From contig JBEPWQ010000162.1 in NCBI GenBank assembly GCA_041642315.1, positions 1-7,981 of the forward strand: a stretch of 7,981 nt of DNA, written 5' to 3'. The notes beneath the pieces were generated by a model that was not told the DNA's origin, did no database searches, and saw only the letters and a program-made list of their open reading frames with translations. The DNA is from JAABSQ01 sp041642315. GTDB taxonomy: Bacteria; Desulfobacterota; Desulfobacteria; Desulfobacterales; Desulfococcaceae. Below are positions 1 through 5,923 of this stretch, piece by piece. The position numbers and the translations under genes are program-made. The stretch's first letter is position 1. The number at the start of each line of letters is the position of its first letter.

Positions 1-851
1 AAGATGAGTCCTTCGCGCACACCCATGGCGGTGACGGCTTCGACGCCGAAAACGTCGTATACCACCCGAACGATGCCGAAGACGCCCGCCTTGACCACGG
101 CGACCGCATGGAGCAGGGCGCTTACCGGCGCGGGCGCGACCATGGCCACCGGGAGCCAGCCGTGAAAAGGAACCAGGGCCGCCTTGACCCCGAAACCGAG
201 CACCAGCATCCAGAAGATCACCTTCAGCGGGGCTGTGGCGGTCATCATGGTGATCTCGGGAATCCCTCCTACCTCGAAATCGGCCACCCCCACGGCGGAA
301 CTCAGCCAGATCATTCCGACCATCAGGACAACGCCGGCCCCCAGTGTGTACAGCAGGTAAACGCGTCCGGCCTGGATCGCCTCCTCGGTGCCGCGGTGGG
401 TCACCAATGGATAGGTGGTGACGGTCAGAAATTCGTAGAAGACGAGCAGGGTGAAGAGGTTGCCGGCCAGGGCGATTCCGGTTGTTGCGCTTACGCAGAA
501 ACTGAAAAAGCCGAAAAAGCGGCTGCGCTGGAATCCGTCCTCCAGGTAGCCGATGGCGTAGAGGGTGGTGACCAGCCAGAGCACCGAGGAAAGGGTCACG
601 AACAGCAGGGACAGCGAATCGGCCTCCAAAACGAGGTCGAATTCGAGGAAAAGCGGTAAAACGAATCGATACTCCTGCTGATGGAAGACCCCCCAGATCA
701 AGGGGACAACCAGGGCTATTTTGAGAATTGCGCTGCCCATATTCAGAAGGGAACGGGTCAGCCGCATCTGCTCCGGCAGGAAAAAGATTACCACGCCGGC
801 CGCCAGGGATGTGCTCGGGATGAACAGCGGAAGCCAGAAGTTCAGGTTCAT
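1..851 (-). CDS. Second MrpD/NuoM-like proton-pumping subunit (partial, cut by the left edge)
   Basis: Integral membrane subunit of the proton-conducting Complex I/Mrp antiporter superfamily, expected to form an H+ or Na+/H+ channel in the complex encoded upstream. 283 codons are visible from an ATG at 851; the C-terminal part lies outside the window. Residues that line the proton path in this superfamily are present: Glu140 in TM5 (FTLLVFYEFLTVTTYPLV), Lys223 in TM7 (GFGVKAALVPFHGWLP) and Lys254 in TM8 (ALLHAVAVVKAGVFGIVRV). The start is supported by a strong Shine-Dalgarno (GGAGGG at 859..864, 7 nt away) and by an ATGA overlap with the stop of the preceding mrpD. It differs clearly from that neighbour, so it is an ancient paralogue rather than a recent duplicate. 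Family assignment is secure. Whether it is best called MrpD, MbsH' or an MrpA N-terminal module cannot be decided from a partial sequence. Confidence 0.9.
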   Translation of the reverse strand, partial: MNLNFWLPLFIPSTSLAAGVVIFFLPEQMRLTRSLLNMGSAILKIALVVPLIWGVFHQQEYRFVLPLFLEFDLVLEADSLSLLFVTLSSVLWLVTTLYAIGYLEDGFQRSRFFGFFSFCVSATTGIALAGNLFTLLVFYEFLTVTTYPLVTHRGTEEAIQAGRVYLLYTLGAGVVLMVGMIWLSSAVGVADFEVGGIPEITMMTATAPLKVIFWMLVLGFGVKAALVPFHGWLPVAMVAPAPVSALLHAVAVVKAGVFGIVRVVYDVFGVEAVTAMGVREGLI

Positions 852-2341
852 GGCGCAACCCTCCCCCAATCGGCGACCACCGGACCGACCTGAAGAAGCC
901 GCAGCGGCAGATCGGAAAAGACTCCGAGCAGCACGGCCGTGACGGCCAGCACCATGGCGGGAAAAGCCAGGCCTTTGGGTAGGGGAAGCCGGGACCAGCC
1001 CTCCGGGGGCGCCCGCATCGCGATCTCCAGCACGCGGAAGAGGTAGGCCATGGCGAGGATACCTCCCCCGACGATGACCATTCCGTATCCCCAGTGACCG
1101 CTCAGAAGGGCCGATTTGAGCAGCATCCATTTGGCCACGAAGCCGGCGCTGGGCGGCAGGCCCATCAGGCTGAGGGAGGCCAAGGCGAATGCCATTAGGA
1201 TGAAGGGGCTGCGCCAGGCCGCTCCGGTCATCTCCTGGAGACGGTCATGGCCGATCTGGTGCATGAGAGCGCCGACCGCCAGAAAGGCGGCCGCTTTGGC
1301 CACGGCGTGTGCGAGCGCGAAATAGACCGCGCCGTTCCAGGCGTAGCCGGCTGCGGCGCTTCCGGCCAAAGTCAGGGGAAACAGAAGAAAACCGTATCCG
1401 ACCTGGCTCACCGTTGAATAGGCCACCACCATTTTCAGCCGGTCCTGCCGCAGGGCCTGGAGTCCGCCCCAGAGGACCGAGATGGCGCCGAGGATGCCGA
1501 GAAGACCGGCCCACCCGGGTGTTTCCACAGGGGCGAAAAGCCCCGAGGCGATGCGCAGCAGGATGTAGAAGGCGGCGGTCACCACCAGGCCTGAAAGCAG
1601 GGCGCTGACCGGAGCCGGGGCGTTGGCATGGGCCGGCGGCAGCCAGTAGTGAGCCGGAAACAGCGCCGCCTTGATCAGAAGACCGGTGACCATCAGGGCG
1701 AAGGCTATCAGAAAGTGTGTTTCGTGGGTGATCCGGCCCGCCAACAGCTCCAGATCCAGGGTTCCCGAGGCCCCGTAAAGCACCGCGACCCCCAGCAGGT
1801 AGAAGAGTGAGCCGGCGATGGCAATCGGCAGGTAGCGCAGGGCGGCGCGGATCGAGGCGTGGGTTCCGGCGACGGCGATCAGGCAGATGGAGGTCAGGGT
1901 CAGGATCTCGAGGCAGACATAGAGATTGAAGATGTCGCCGCTGAGAAACAGGCCGTTGAGGCCGGTCCAGCCGATCAGCCAGACCGGCTGGAACATGTCG
2001 ATGCGCTGCCGCTCCGCCGGGTTTGAGCCTTCCGCGAAATAGGAGACCGCATAGATGCTGATGGCCGAGCCGATCACCGAGGTCAGCAGAAGCATCAGGG
2101 TGGATAGCCCGTCGGCGTAGAGCCGAATGCCTAAAGGCGTTTCCCAGCCGCCGAGCTGGTACGAGATGGCTCCGGTTTTCAAAACGGCCGCTCCCAGACC
2201 GGCCGCCGCCGGAGGAAGAACAAGCGCCGCCAGGAACAGAACGGCCGTTGCCGCCCGTTTCGGCAGGAGCAGATCGAGAATGGCCGCGGCCAGAGGCAGA
2301 AGCAGAAGGATCACCATGAATGGTTCGCCTGAAAGAATCAT
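848..2341 (-). CDS. mrpD: MrpD-type Na+/H+ antiporter subunit D
   Basis: Polytopic membrane protein of 497 residues, the usual length for MrpD/NuoM-like subunits, expected to carry H+ translocation in the antiporter complex. Visible signatures: TM5 Glu145 (FNLYVCLEILTLTS), TM7 Lys224 (GLLIKAALFPAHYWLPPAHA) followed by APAPVSALLSG, Lys349 in HAVAKAAAFLAVGALMHQIG, and the TM12 motif GLPPSAGFVAKWMLLKSA with Lys404. The TM8 position that normally holds a lysine appears to be Thr255 (SGLVVTAAFYILLRI), see findings. The start overlaps the mrpC stop by ATGA and has GGAG at 2349..2352, 7 nt upstream. Met9 is a possible alternative start, but both the overlap and the GGAG favour the one given. The last codons overlap the start of the second MrpD-like gene. 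Confidence 0.94.
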   Translation of the reverse strand: MILSGEPFMVILLLLPLAAAILDLLLPKRAATAVLFLAALVLPPAAAGLGAAVLKTGAISYQLGGWETPLGIRLYADGLSTLMLLLTSVIGSAISIYAVSYFAEGSNPAERQRIDMFQPVWLIGWTGLNGLFLSGDIFNLYVCLEILTLTSICLIAVAGTHASIRAALRYLPIAIAGSLFYLLGVAVLYGASGTLDLELLAGRITHETHFLIAFALMVTGLLIKAALFPAHYWLPPAHANAPAPVSALLSGLVVTAAFYILLRIASGLFAPVETPGWAGLLGILGAISVLWGGLQALRQDRLKMVVAYSTVSQVGYGFLLFPLTLAGSAAAGYAWNGAVYFALAHAVAKAAAFLAVGALMHQIGHDRLQEMTGAAWRSPFILMAFALASLSLMGLPPSAGFVAKWMLLKSALLSGHWGYGMVIVGGGILAMAYLFRVLEIAMRAPPEGWSRLPLPKGLAFPAMVLAVTAVLLGVFSDLPLRLLQVGPVVADWGRVAP

Positions 2342-2679
2342 TCCCGGTCTCCGGCTGTTTCGGTTCGGCCCTTTTCGTCTTCGGTCGCATCGGCGCTCTT
2401 ATTCTCGGCGGTTTCATGGAAACGGCAGATGAGCACCAGCAGAAGGGCTGTGGTGCTGACTGCGACCACGATGCCGGTCAGAACCAGCGCATGGGGAACC
2501 GGATCAGCGAAGGGGATCGTCGAGCGGCGGCCGAGGGCAACCAGAAAGAGGAACACCCCGGTAGCCATGAAATTGAGGGCCAGGGCCCGGCGGATCAGGT
2601 TGGAATGCCAGAAGAGCCCCACCGCACCCAGTACGAAAACGGCCAGTCCGGTCGCAAGATAGAGTCCGGCGGTGGTCAT
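2338..2679 (-). CDS. mrpC: MrpC/NuoK-like antiporter subunit C
   Basis: Small three-helix membrane protein (113 residues) of the MrpC/NuoK family, a structural and proton-path component next to the MrpD-like subunits. Signatures are NLIRRALALNFMATGVFLFL in the second helix and DPVPHALVLTGIVVAVSTTA at the start of the third, both typical of MrpC. The tail after about residue 88 is charged and hydrophilic (HETAENKSADATEDEKGR) and is probably cytoplasmic. The gene overlaps its neighbours by ATGA on both sides. Only a run of G (2686..2690) precedes the start, not a clear Shine-Dalgarno, and a very GC-rich palindrome lies just upstream. Initiation therefore probably depends on ribosomes terminating at the preceding stop. 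Confidence 0.93.
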   Translation of the reverse strand: MTTAGLYLATGLAVFVLGAVGLFWHSNLIRRALALNFMATGVFLFLVALGRRSTIPFADPVPHALVLTGIVVAVSTTALLLVLICRFHETAENKSADATEDEKGRTETAGDRE

Positions 2680-3662
2680 GAATGACCCCCCCGGGCAGGG
2701 GCGCCCCTGCCCGGATCGGGTGCAAAGGTGCAGGCGGCAAACAGCAGGGTCAGCACCAGACCGATGGAAAGGGTGGAGAAAATTTCAATAACCAGCAGCA
2801 GTGCCTTGGCATGTTCCCCCCGGTATTCCAGGAACATTCCGCCTGTGCCGATGCTCGAGAGCCCCGCCAGCAGGAAGGCGGCCACGCCTGCGATCAGAAC
2901 AGGGCGAACGCCCGGGCCGCTGTACAACGGCCGGGTGGGGCCGCCGGCCATCAACCCGAGGGCGCCGACTCCGCCGAGCATGGCGCCGGCCTGGAAGGCG
3001 CCCCCGGGTTCGTCGCCTCCTACCCAGATCAGGTAGCCGGCCATCAGAATCCCCGGATGCCTGAGAAAGCGGACGAAGGCGCCGAGCACCGCCAGTTCTC
3101 CGGTGGCCGGCAGGATGTTGGTCCGGCCCAGATCTCCCTGGAGAACGCAGACCCCCGACCAGGCCAGAAGCAGCACCACCAGTTCGAGCATGGTATCGTA
3201 GCCCCTCATGTTGAGAATGATCGCCGTGACCGGGTTCCGGGCTCCCGCGGTACCGACCGCTTCCGAGACCGGCTCGGCAAGACCGGCCGGGCCTTCGAGC
3301 AGAGGAGGCACCAGGGCCGACCCCAGAAGATAGAGGGCCAGGCTCATACCCGCCACCCCCACCACATAAAGCTCGCGCTGTACAGGAGAATAGTACTCGG
3401 GGCGGGTCGTGGATCCGGGGGTGCTCTCTTCCAGCCGCCGGATGGCGCCGAGAAACAGTGCCCCGGTAATGCCGGAGCCGATGGCGGCTTCGGCCAGCGC
3501 CAGGTCCGGAGCCTGAAGACGGACCCATGCCACCGACATGATCAGCCCGAAGATAATGAAAGTGACCACCCCGGTGAAGAGATCCACCACGCGAAGGGAG
3601 AAGCCGGCCAGAAGAACAAGCCCCGCCGCCAGGAGAAAATCGATGAGTATCGGATCATTCAT
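2676..3662 (-). CDS. mrpB: MbhD-MbhE-MrpB fusion subunit (MrpA C-terminal region joined to MrpB)
   Basis: Membrane subunit of 328 residues combining three modules that are separate, or distributed between MrpA and MrpB, in other systems. Residues about 10-78 are a DUF4040/MbhD-like region (VVDLFTGVVTFIIFGL, then RLQAPDLALAEAAIGSGI with Glu58). Residues about 95-175 are MbhE-like, with NPVTAIILNMRGYDTMLE, the equivalent of the MrpA C-terminal RG(Y/F)DT..E motif. Residues about 185-312 are an MnhB/MrpB domain with GGDEPGGAFQAGAMLGG. It is expected to join the cation-translocating part to the MrpC/D proton channels. An upstream in-frame extension to 3842 is open, but ATG at 3662 is preferred: it has GGGAG at 3671..3675 (8 nt spacing), overlaps the mrpG stop by ATGA, and begins where homology begins. 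The tail after the last helix (APDPGRGAPARGGHS) is encoded largely by a 24-bp palindrome. Confidence 0.9.
   Translation of the reverse strand: MNDPILIDFLLAAGLVLLAGFSLRVVDLFTGVVTFIIFGLIMSVAWVRLQAPDLALAEAAIGSGITGALFLGAIRRLEESTPGSTTRPEYYSPVQRELYVVGVAGMSLALYLLGSALVPPLLEGPAGLAEPVSEAVGTAGARNPVTAIILNMRGYDTMLELVVLLLAWSGVCVLQGDLGRTNILPATGELAVLGAFVRFLRHPGILMAGYLIWVGGDEPGGAFQAGAMLGGVGALGLMAGGPTRPLYSGPGVRPVLIAGVAAFLLAGLSSIGTGGMFLEYRGEHAKALLLVIEIFSTLSIGLVLTLLFAACTFAPDPGRGAPARGGHS
2691..2714. repeat. Perfect 24-bp GC palindrome at the mrpB/mrpC junction
   Basis: Each half reads CCGGGCAGGGGC, and the second half is its exact reverse complement, with the centre between 2702 and 2703. In RNA it could fold as a 10-bp all-GC-rich stem except one A-U pair, with a GCGC loop. 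On the minus-strand transcript it ends 11 nt before the mrpC ATG and encodes the extra C-terminal tail of the MrpB fusion. No T-run follows, so it is not a standard terminator. It could be a processing, stability or translation-control hairpin, or a remnant of a small dispersed palindromic repeat. The palindrome itself is certain; its function is not. Confidence 0.9.
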
Positions 3663-3967
3663 GCCTTTTTCTCCCACGGGTCCCGGCCGGCGCGAAGGCC
3701 GGAACGGGCGACCAGGTAACAGGCCGTCGCGCTGGAGGCCAGAGCGAGAAACCAGAGCAGGATGAGTTTGACCGCCAGCCAGCCGTCCGCGGCGTCTATG
3801 GCGATGGCGGCCACGACGAACCCGAGGCCCAGGTTGTCGCATTTGGTCAGCGCATGGAGGCGGGAATAGAGGTCGGGAAACCGCAGCACGCCGAGGGTTC
3901 CGGCCGTGAAGAAAAACAGGGCGATGATCAGGAGCAGGTACTTGACTATAACGATCCAGGGAGGCAT
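3659..3967 (-). CDS. mrpG: MrpG-type antiporter subunit G
   Basis: Small three-helix membrane protein (102 residues) of the MrpG/MnhG/MbhC family, an accessory subunit needed for complex assembly. The family signature is clear: GTLGVLRFPDLYSRLHALTK at residues about 23-42, followed by CDNLGLG and two hydrophobic helices (VVAAIAIDAA, LILLWFLALASSATACYL). The mrpF stop lies 9 nt upstream, and AAAGGT at 3972..3977 is a modest ribosome binding site overlapping the end of mrpF. The stop overlaps the start of the MbhD-MbhE-MrpB fusion by ATGA. Confidence 0.94.
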   Translation of the reverse strand: MPPWIVIVKYLLLIIALFFFTAGTLGVLRFPDLYSRLHALTKCDNLGLGFVVAAIAIDAADGWLAVKLILLWFLALASSATACYLVARSGLRAGRDPWEKKA

Positions 3968-3976
3968 AGCGACCTT

Positions 3977-4225
3977 TCAGCGGCGGTCCTGCCGGTCGGC
4001 AAGGGTGAAGGCCACCATGGCGACGGCGCCGAGCAGGACGAGAAGAATCGCCACATCGACCAGGGCGTCCATCTCCATGGCCCGGGAAAGCACCAGAAGA
4101 ACGGCCGATCCGCAGGTGCTGAACAGTTGGGTGACCATGAGCTTGTCGGCGCGGGTGGGGCCGAGAACCATTCGGCCGAGGCTGGCCAGCAGGGTGATCA
4201 GAATTAAAAGCGCGATGAGATACAT
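3977..4225 (-). CDS. mrpF: MrpF-type antiporter subunit F
   Basis: Three-helix membrane protein of 82 residues, the normal size for MrpF/MnhF/MbhB. Signatures: RMVLGPTRADKLMV after the first helix and MDALVDVAILLVLLGAVAMVAF at the end. The open frame extends back to 4324, but that part is arginine-rich and overlaps mrpE. The ATG at 4225 is chosen because a canonical AAGGAG lies at 4236..4241 (10 nt spacing) and the first transmembrane helix starts immediately (MYLIALLILITLLASLG). The segment that usually reads DR.VALD is DKLMVTQ here, so the conserved second acidic residue appears to be Gln. The mrpE stop is 29 nt upstream and mrpG starts 9 nt downstream. Confidence 0.93.
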   Translation of the reverse strand: MYLIALLILITLLASLGRMVLGPTRADKLMVTQLFSTCGSAVLLVLSRAMEMDALVDVAILLVLLGAVAMVAFTLADRQDRR

Positions 4226-4254
4226 GGTTCGGCGTCTCCTTCGGGATCGTCGGA

Positions 4255-4788
4255 TCAGTATAACGCGTTGTGGATCCTTGTTTCCAGCCGTTCCAGCGAG
4301 GCTCGCACCGGCTGATTTCGACACAGAGCGTGTACCGTCAGCAGGCGCCCGTCGAGTCGGCAGCAGAGGGTGCCCGGCAGCAGGCTCATCATGTTGGCGA
4401 ACAGGACCCGGGCGCCCACCCGCTCCAGCCGGCTCTCATAGACGATAAGCCCGGGGTTGATGTCGGGTCCCGGGGAAAAGGCACGGCGCGCCACATCCGT
4501 GCCGCTGACCACCGACTGCTGAAGAAAAAAAAAGGCCAGGCAGACCAGGGGAAAGGGTCGGAGCGGCGGCGTATTCCGGTGGTATGCCCAGCCGCCCGCA
4601 ATGGTTCCGGCTGTGACGGTCAGCAGACCCGGCACAGAGATCAGTCCCCGGCCGGATGTAAGAACCAGCCAGACCGTCACGGATGCGGCGAAAAACAGGA
4701 CAAAGAGCAGGGGCTTGAGACCCGCTCGTTCCGCTGTCCCGCTCCGGTTTTTTCGAGGGTAGTCGATGGAATTTCCCGACTGAGACAT
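4255..4788 (-). CDS. mrpE: MrpE-type antiporter subunit E
   Basis: First gene of the antiporter operon, 177 residues, matching the MrpE/MnhE/MbhA family. A hydrophilic N-terminus is followed by hydrophobic helices at about 25-45, 48-68 and 79-92. The conserved cytoplasmic domain then reads SGTDVARRAFSPGPDINPGL, RVGARVLFANMMSLLPGT and DGRLLTVHAL. It is an accessory subunit required for assembly and stability rather than a channel. The ATG at 4788 has a good Shine-Dalgarno, GGAGG at 4795..4799. The gap upstream is 219 bp, so transcription probably starts there. The N-terminus before the first helix (about 24 residues) is longer than in many homologues, so a later start is possible, but the ribosome binding site favours this one. 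Confidence 0.93.
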   Translation of the reverse strand: MSQSGNSIDYPRKNRSGTAERAGLKPLLFVLFFAASVTVWLVLTSGRGLISVPGLLTVTAGTIAGGWAYHRNTPPLRPFPLVCLAFFFLQQSVVSGTDVARRAFSPGPDINPGLIVYESRLERVGARVLFANMMSLLPGTLCCRLDGRLLTVHALCRNQPVRASLERLETRIHNALY

Positions 4789-4829
4789 GCCGATCCTCCG
4801 AAGTTTCCCCGTCTACCCGCAGTATAAAG

Positions 4830-4841
4830 CCCCGGCCGGGG
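4830..4841. repeat. 12-bp perfect GC palindrome in the mrp leader
   Basis: CCCCGGCCGGGG is exactly self-complementary and lies directly upstream (minus-strand sense) of the TATACT hexamer at 4821..4826. It could be a short operator or a 4-bp stem with a GGCC loop in the leader RNA. In such GC-rich DNA a 12-bp palindrome can also be chance. Confidence 0.45.
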
Positions 4842-4882
4842 TTGAGGAGTTGTCTGACCAAATCCAAAATTTCAAGGGCGCC

Positions 4883-4911
4883 ACCTTAAAAAAGAAACCG
4901 CTCTTTGTCAA
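4883..4911 (-). promoter_or_regulatory. Candidate sigma-70 promoter of the mrp operon
   Basis: On the minus strand a perfect TTGACA (-35, at 4906..4911) is followed after 17 bp by TAAGGT (-10, at 4883..4888). The -35 is consensus and the spacing ideal, but the -10 matches only 3 of 6. It would give a leader of roughly 90 nt before mrpE. A second -10-like hexamer, TATACT, lies at 4821..4826 without a matching -35. Prediction only. Confidence 0.4.
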
Positions 4912-5007
4912 CCGAAATAGAAGATTAAAAGAAAAATACCGGCGAATGGATGAGATTCCAACAACTCGAATGCGGGTCGCAGAACCGGTTTGCTGATTCG
5001 GCATTTT

Positions 5008-5919
5008 TCAAATCAGGGTCATAATCACCGTCAACGTAAAAAAACTGACCAACGTCGAAAACAGCACCGTATGCGTCACCATTTCGGGGACCATATCGTA
5101 TTCGATGGCGATGACGGCGGTGAGGACGGCGGCGGGCATGCTGGACTGGAGAATGCCGGTGGCCCTTTCGAGGCCGGTGAGGCCGAAGGGAAGGATCAGG
5201 AGCATGGCGACGACCGGTCCGCCGATGAGGCGGACGGCGCCGGCGGTGCAGACGTCGCGATTGATCCGGGGGCGTCCCGCGTCGGCCAGCTGGACGCCCA
5301 GCGTGACCAGCATCGTGGGGATCATGGCCTGGGAAAGGAGGCTGATCAAACGGCTCAGAAACAGCGGAACCGGCACCTCCGCGAGATTGACCAGGAGCGC
5401 CGGCAGAACGGCGATAATGGCGGGGGTTTTGAACACCGAGAGAACAGATTGCCAGCCCCCGCGGCCCCGGGACCAGCTGGCCGCCCCGACGCCGATGGTG
5501 AAGTTGACCACATTGAGGCCGAGAAAATAGACGGTGGCCGGGGCCAGGCCCTCGTGGCCCAGCCGGAAGTCGATCAGGGAGAGGCCGAAATTGCCGGTAT
5601 TGGCGAAGGCGGCGATCAGGATGTAGGCGCCGATCACCTCCCGGGGCCGCCGCAGGATTTTCCCGATCCCCAGGGCCGCAGCGGCGAGGACGATGTGGAC
5701 CAGAGAAATATAGGCGATCATTCGCACCGCCAGAACCGCCTCGATATCGGTCTTGCTGATGATGTCGAAGACAAACGCGGGGATGAACAGAAAATAGGCG
5801 GTTCGGGACAAGGTGCGAACCTTCAGTTCCAGCCGGGGCCCGGCCAGATAGCTGATCAGGACCAGACCGAAGACGGGGGTGACGACATCCACGAAGGTGG
5901 TCAGAAATTGTCGAATCAT
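5008..5919 (-). CDS. AEC (auxin efflux carrier) family permease
   Basis: Membrane transporter of 303 residues of the AEC/Mem_trans family, which in bacteria includes exporters or uniporters of organic acids such as malate; the substrate cannot be told from sequence. About ten hydrophobic segments are visible in the typical two-half arrangement. Family features include PVFGLVLISYLAG at the N-terminus, the broken helix ANTGNFGLSLIDF at residues about 105-117, LSQAMIPTMLVTLGVQL in the second half, and SSMPAAVLTAVIAIEYD near the end. The start lies 4 nt after the CheR-like stop, with no clear Shine-Dalgarno (upstream GCGGACCGGCTGATCCC), so initiation is probably coupled to the upstream gene. It is the last gene of the three-gene operon. 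Family call secure, substrate unknown. Confidence 0.9.
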   Translation of the reverse strand: MIRQFLTTFVDVVTPVFGLVLISYLAGPRLELKVRTLSRTAYFLFIPAFVFDIISKTDIEAVLAVRMIAYISLVHIVLAAAALGIGKILRRPREVIGAYILIAAFANTGNFGLSLIDFRLGHEGLAPATVYFLGLNVVNFTIGVGAASWSRGRGGWQSVLSVFKTPAIIAVLPALLVNLAEVPVPLFLSRLISLLSQAMIPTMLVTLGVQLADAGRPRINRDVCTAGAVRLIGGPVVAMLLILPFGLTGLERATGILQSSMPAAVLTAVIAIEYDMVPEMVTHTVLFSTLVSFFTLTVIMTLI

Positions 5920-5923
5920 GGGA

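Larger units (their letters stand above)
4789..5007. other. Intergenic region between the AEC-family gene and mrpE
   Basis: This 219-bp stretch holds no credible gene on either strand. It is mixed: an AT-rich centre (about 4861-4950) and a GC-rich segment near mrpE. It contains a candidate sigma-70 promoter for the mrp operon, a 12-bp GC palindrome and a weak hairpin at the end of the AEC gene, each treated separately. No terminator with a proper T-run after a stem was found for the upstream operon, so readthrough into mrp remains possible. Confidence 0.7.

Noticed and set aside
1245..2417. Alternative minus-strand frame (390 codons) overlapping mrpD and mrpC
   Set aside because: Arg/Gly/Pro/His-rich out-of-frame translation of mrpD; no motif and no start context.
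3683..3702. Inverted repeat CCGGCC / GGCCGG upstream of the MrpB fusion start
   Set aside because: A 6-bp all-GC stem is expected often by chance here, and it lies within conserved mrpG coding sequence.
2682..3719. A long plus-strand open frame (345 codons) opposite the MrpB fusion and mrpG
   Set aside because: Its product is Gly/Gln/His/Asp-rich with no hydrophobic pattern or recognisable motif, and it lies exactly antisense to genes with clear family signatures. GC-rich DNA readily keeps such shadow frames open.
4993..5016. Hairpin CTGATTTG / CGAATCAG around the AEC stop codon as a terminator
   Set aside because: The stem is only 8 bp with one G-T pair, overlaps the stop codon and is not followed by a T-run. 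It does not meet the standard for an intrinsic terminator.
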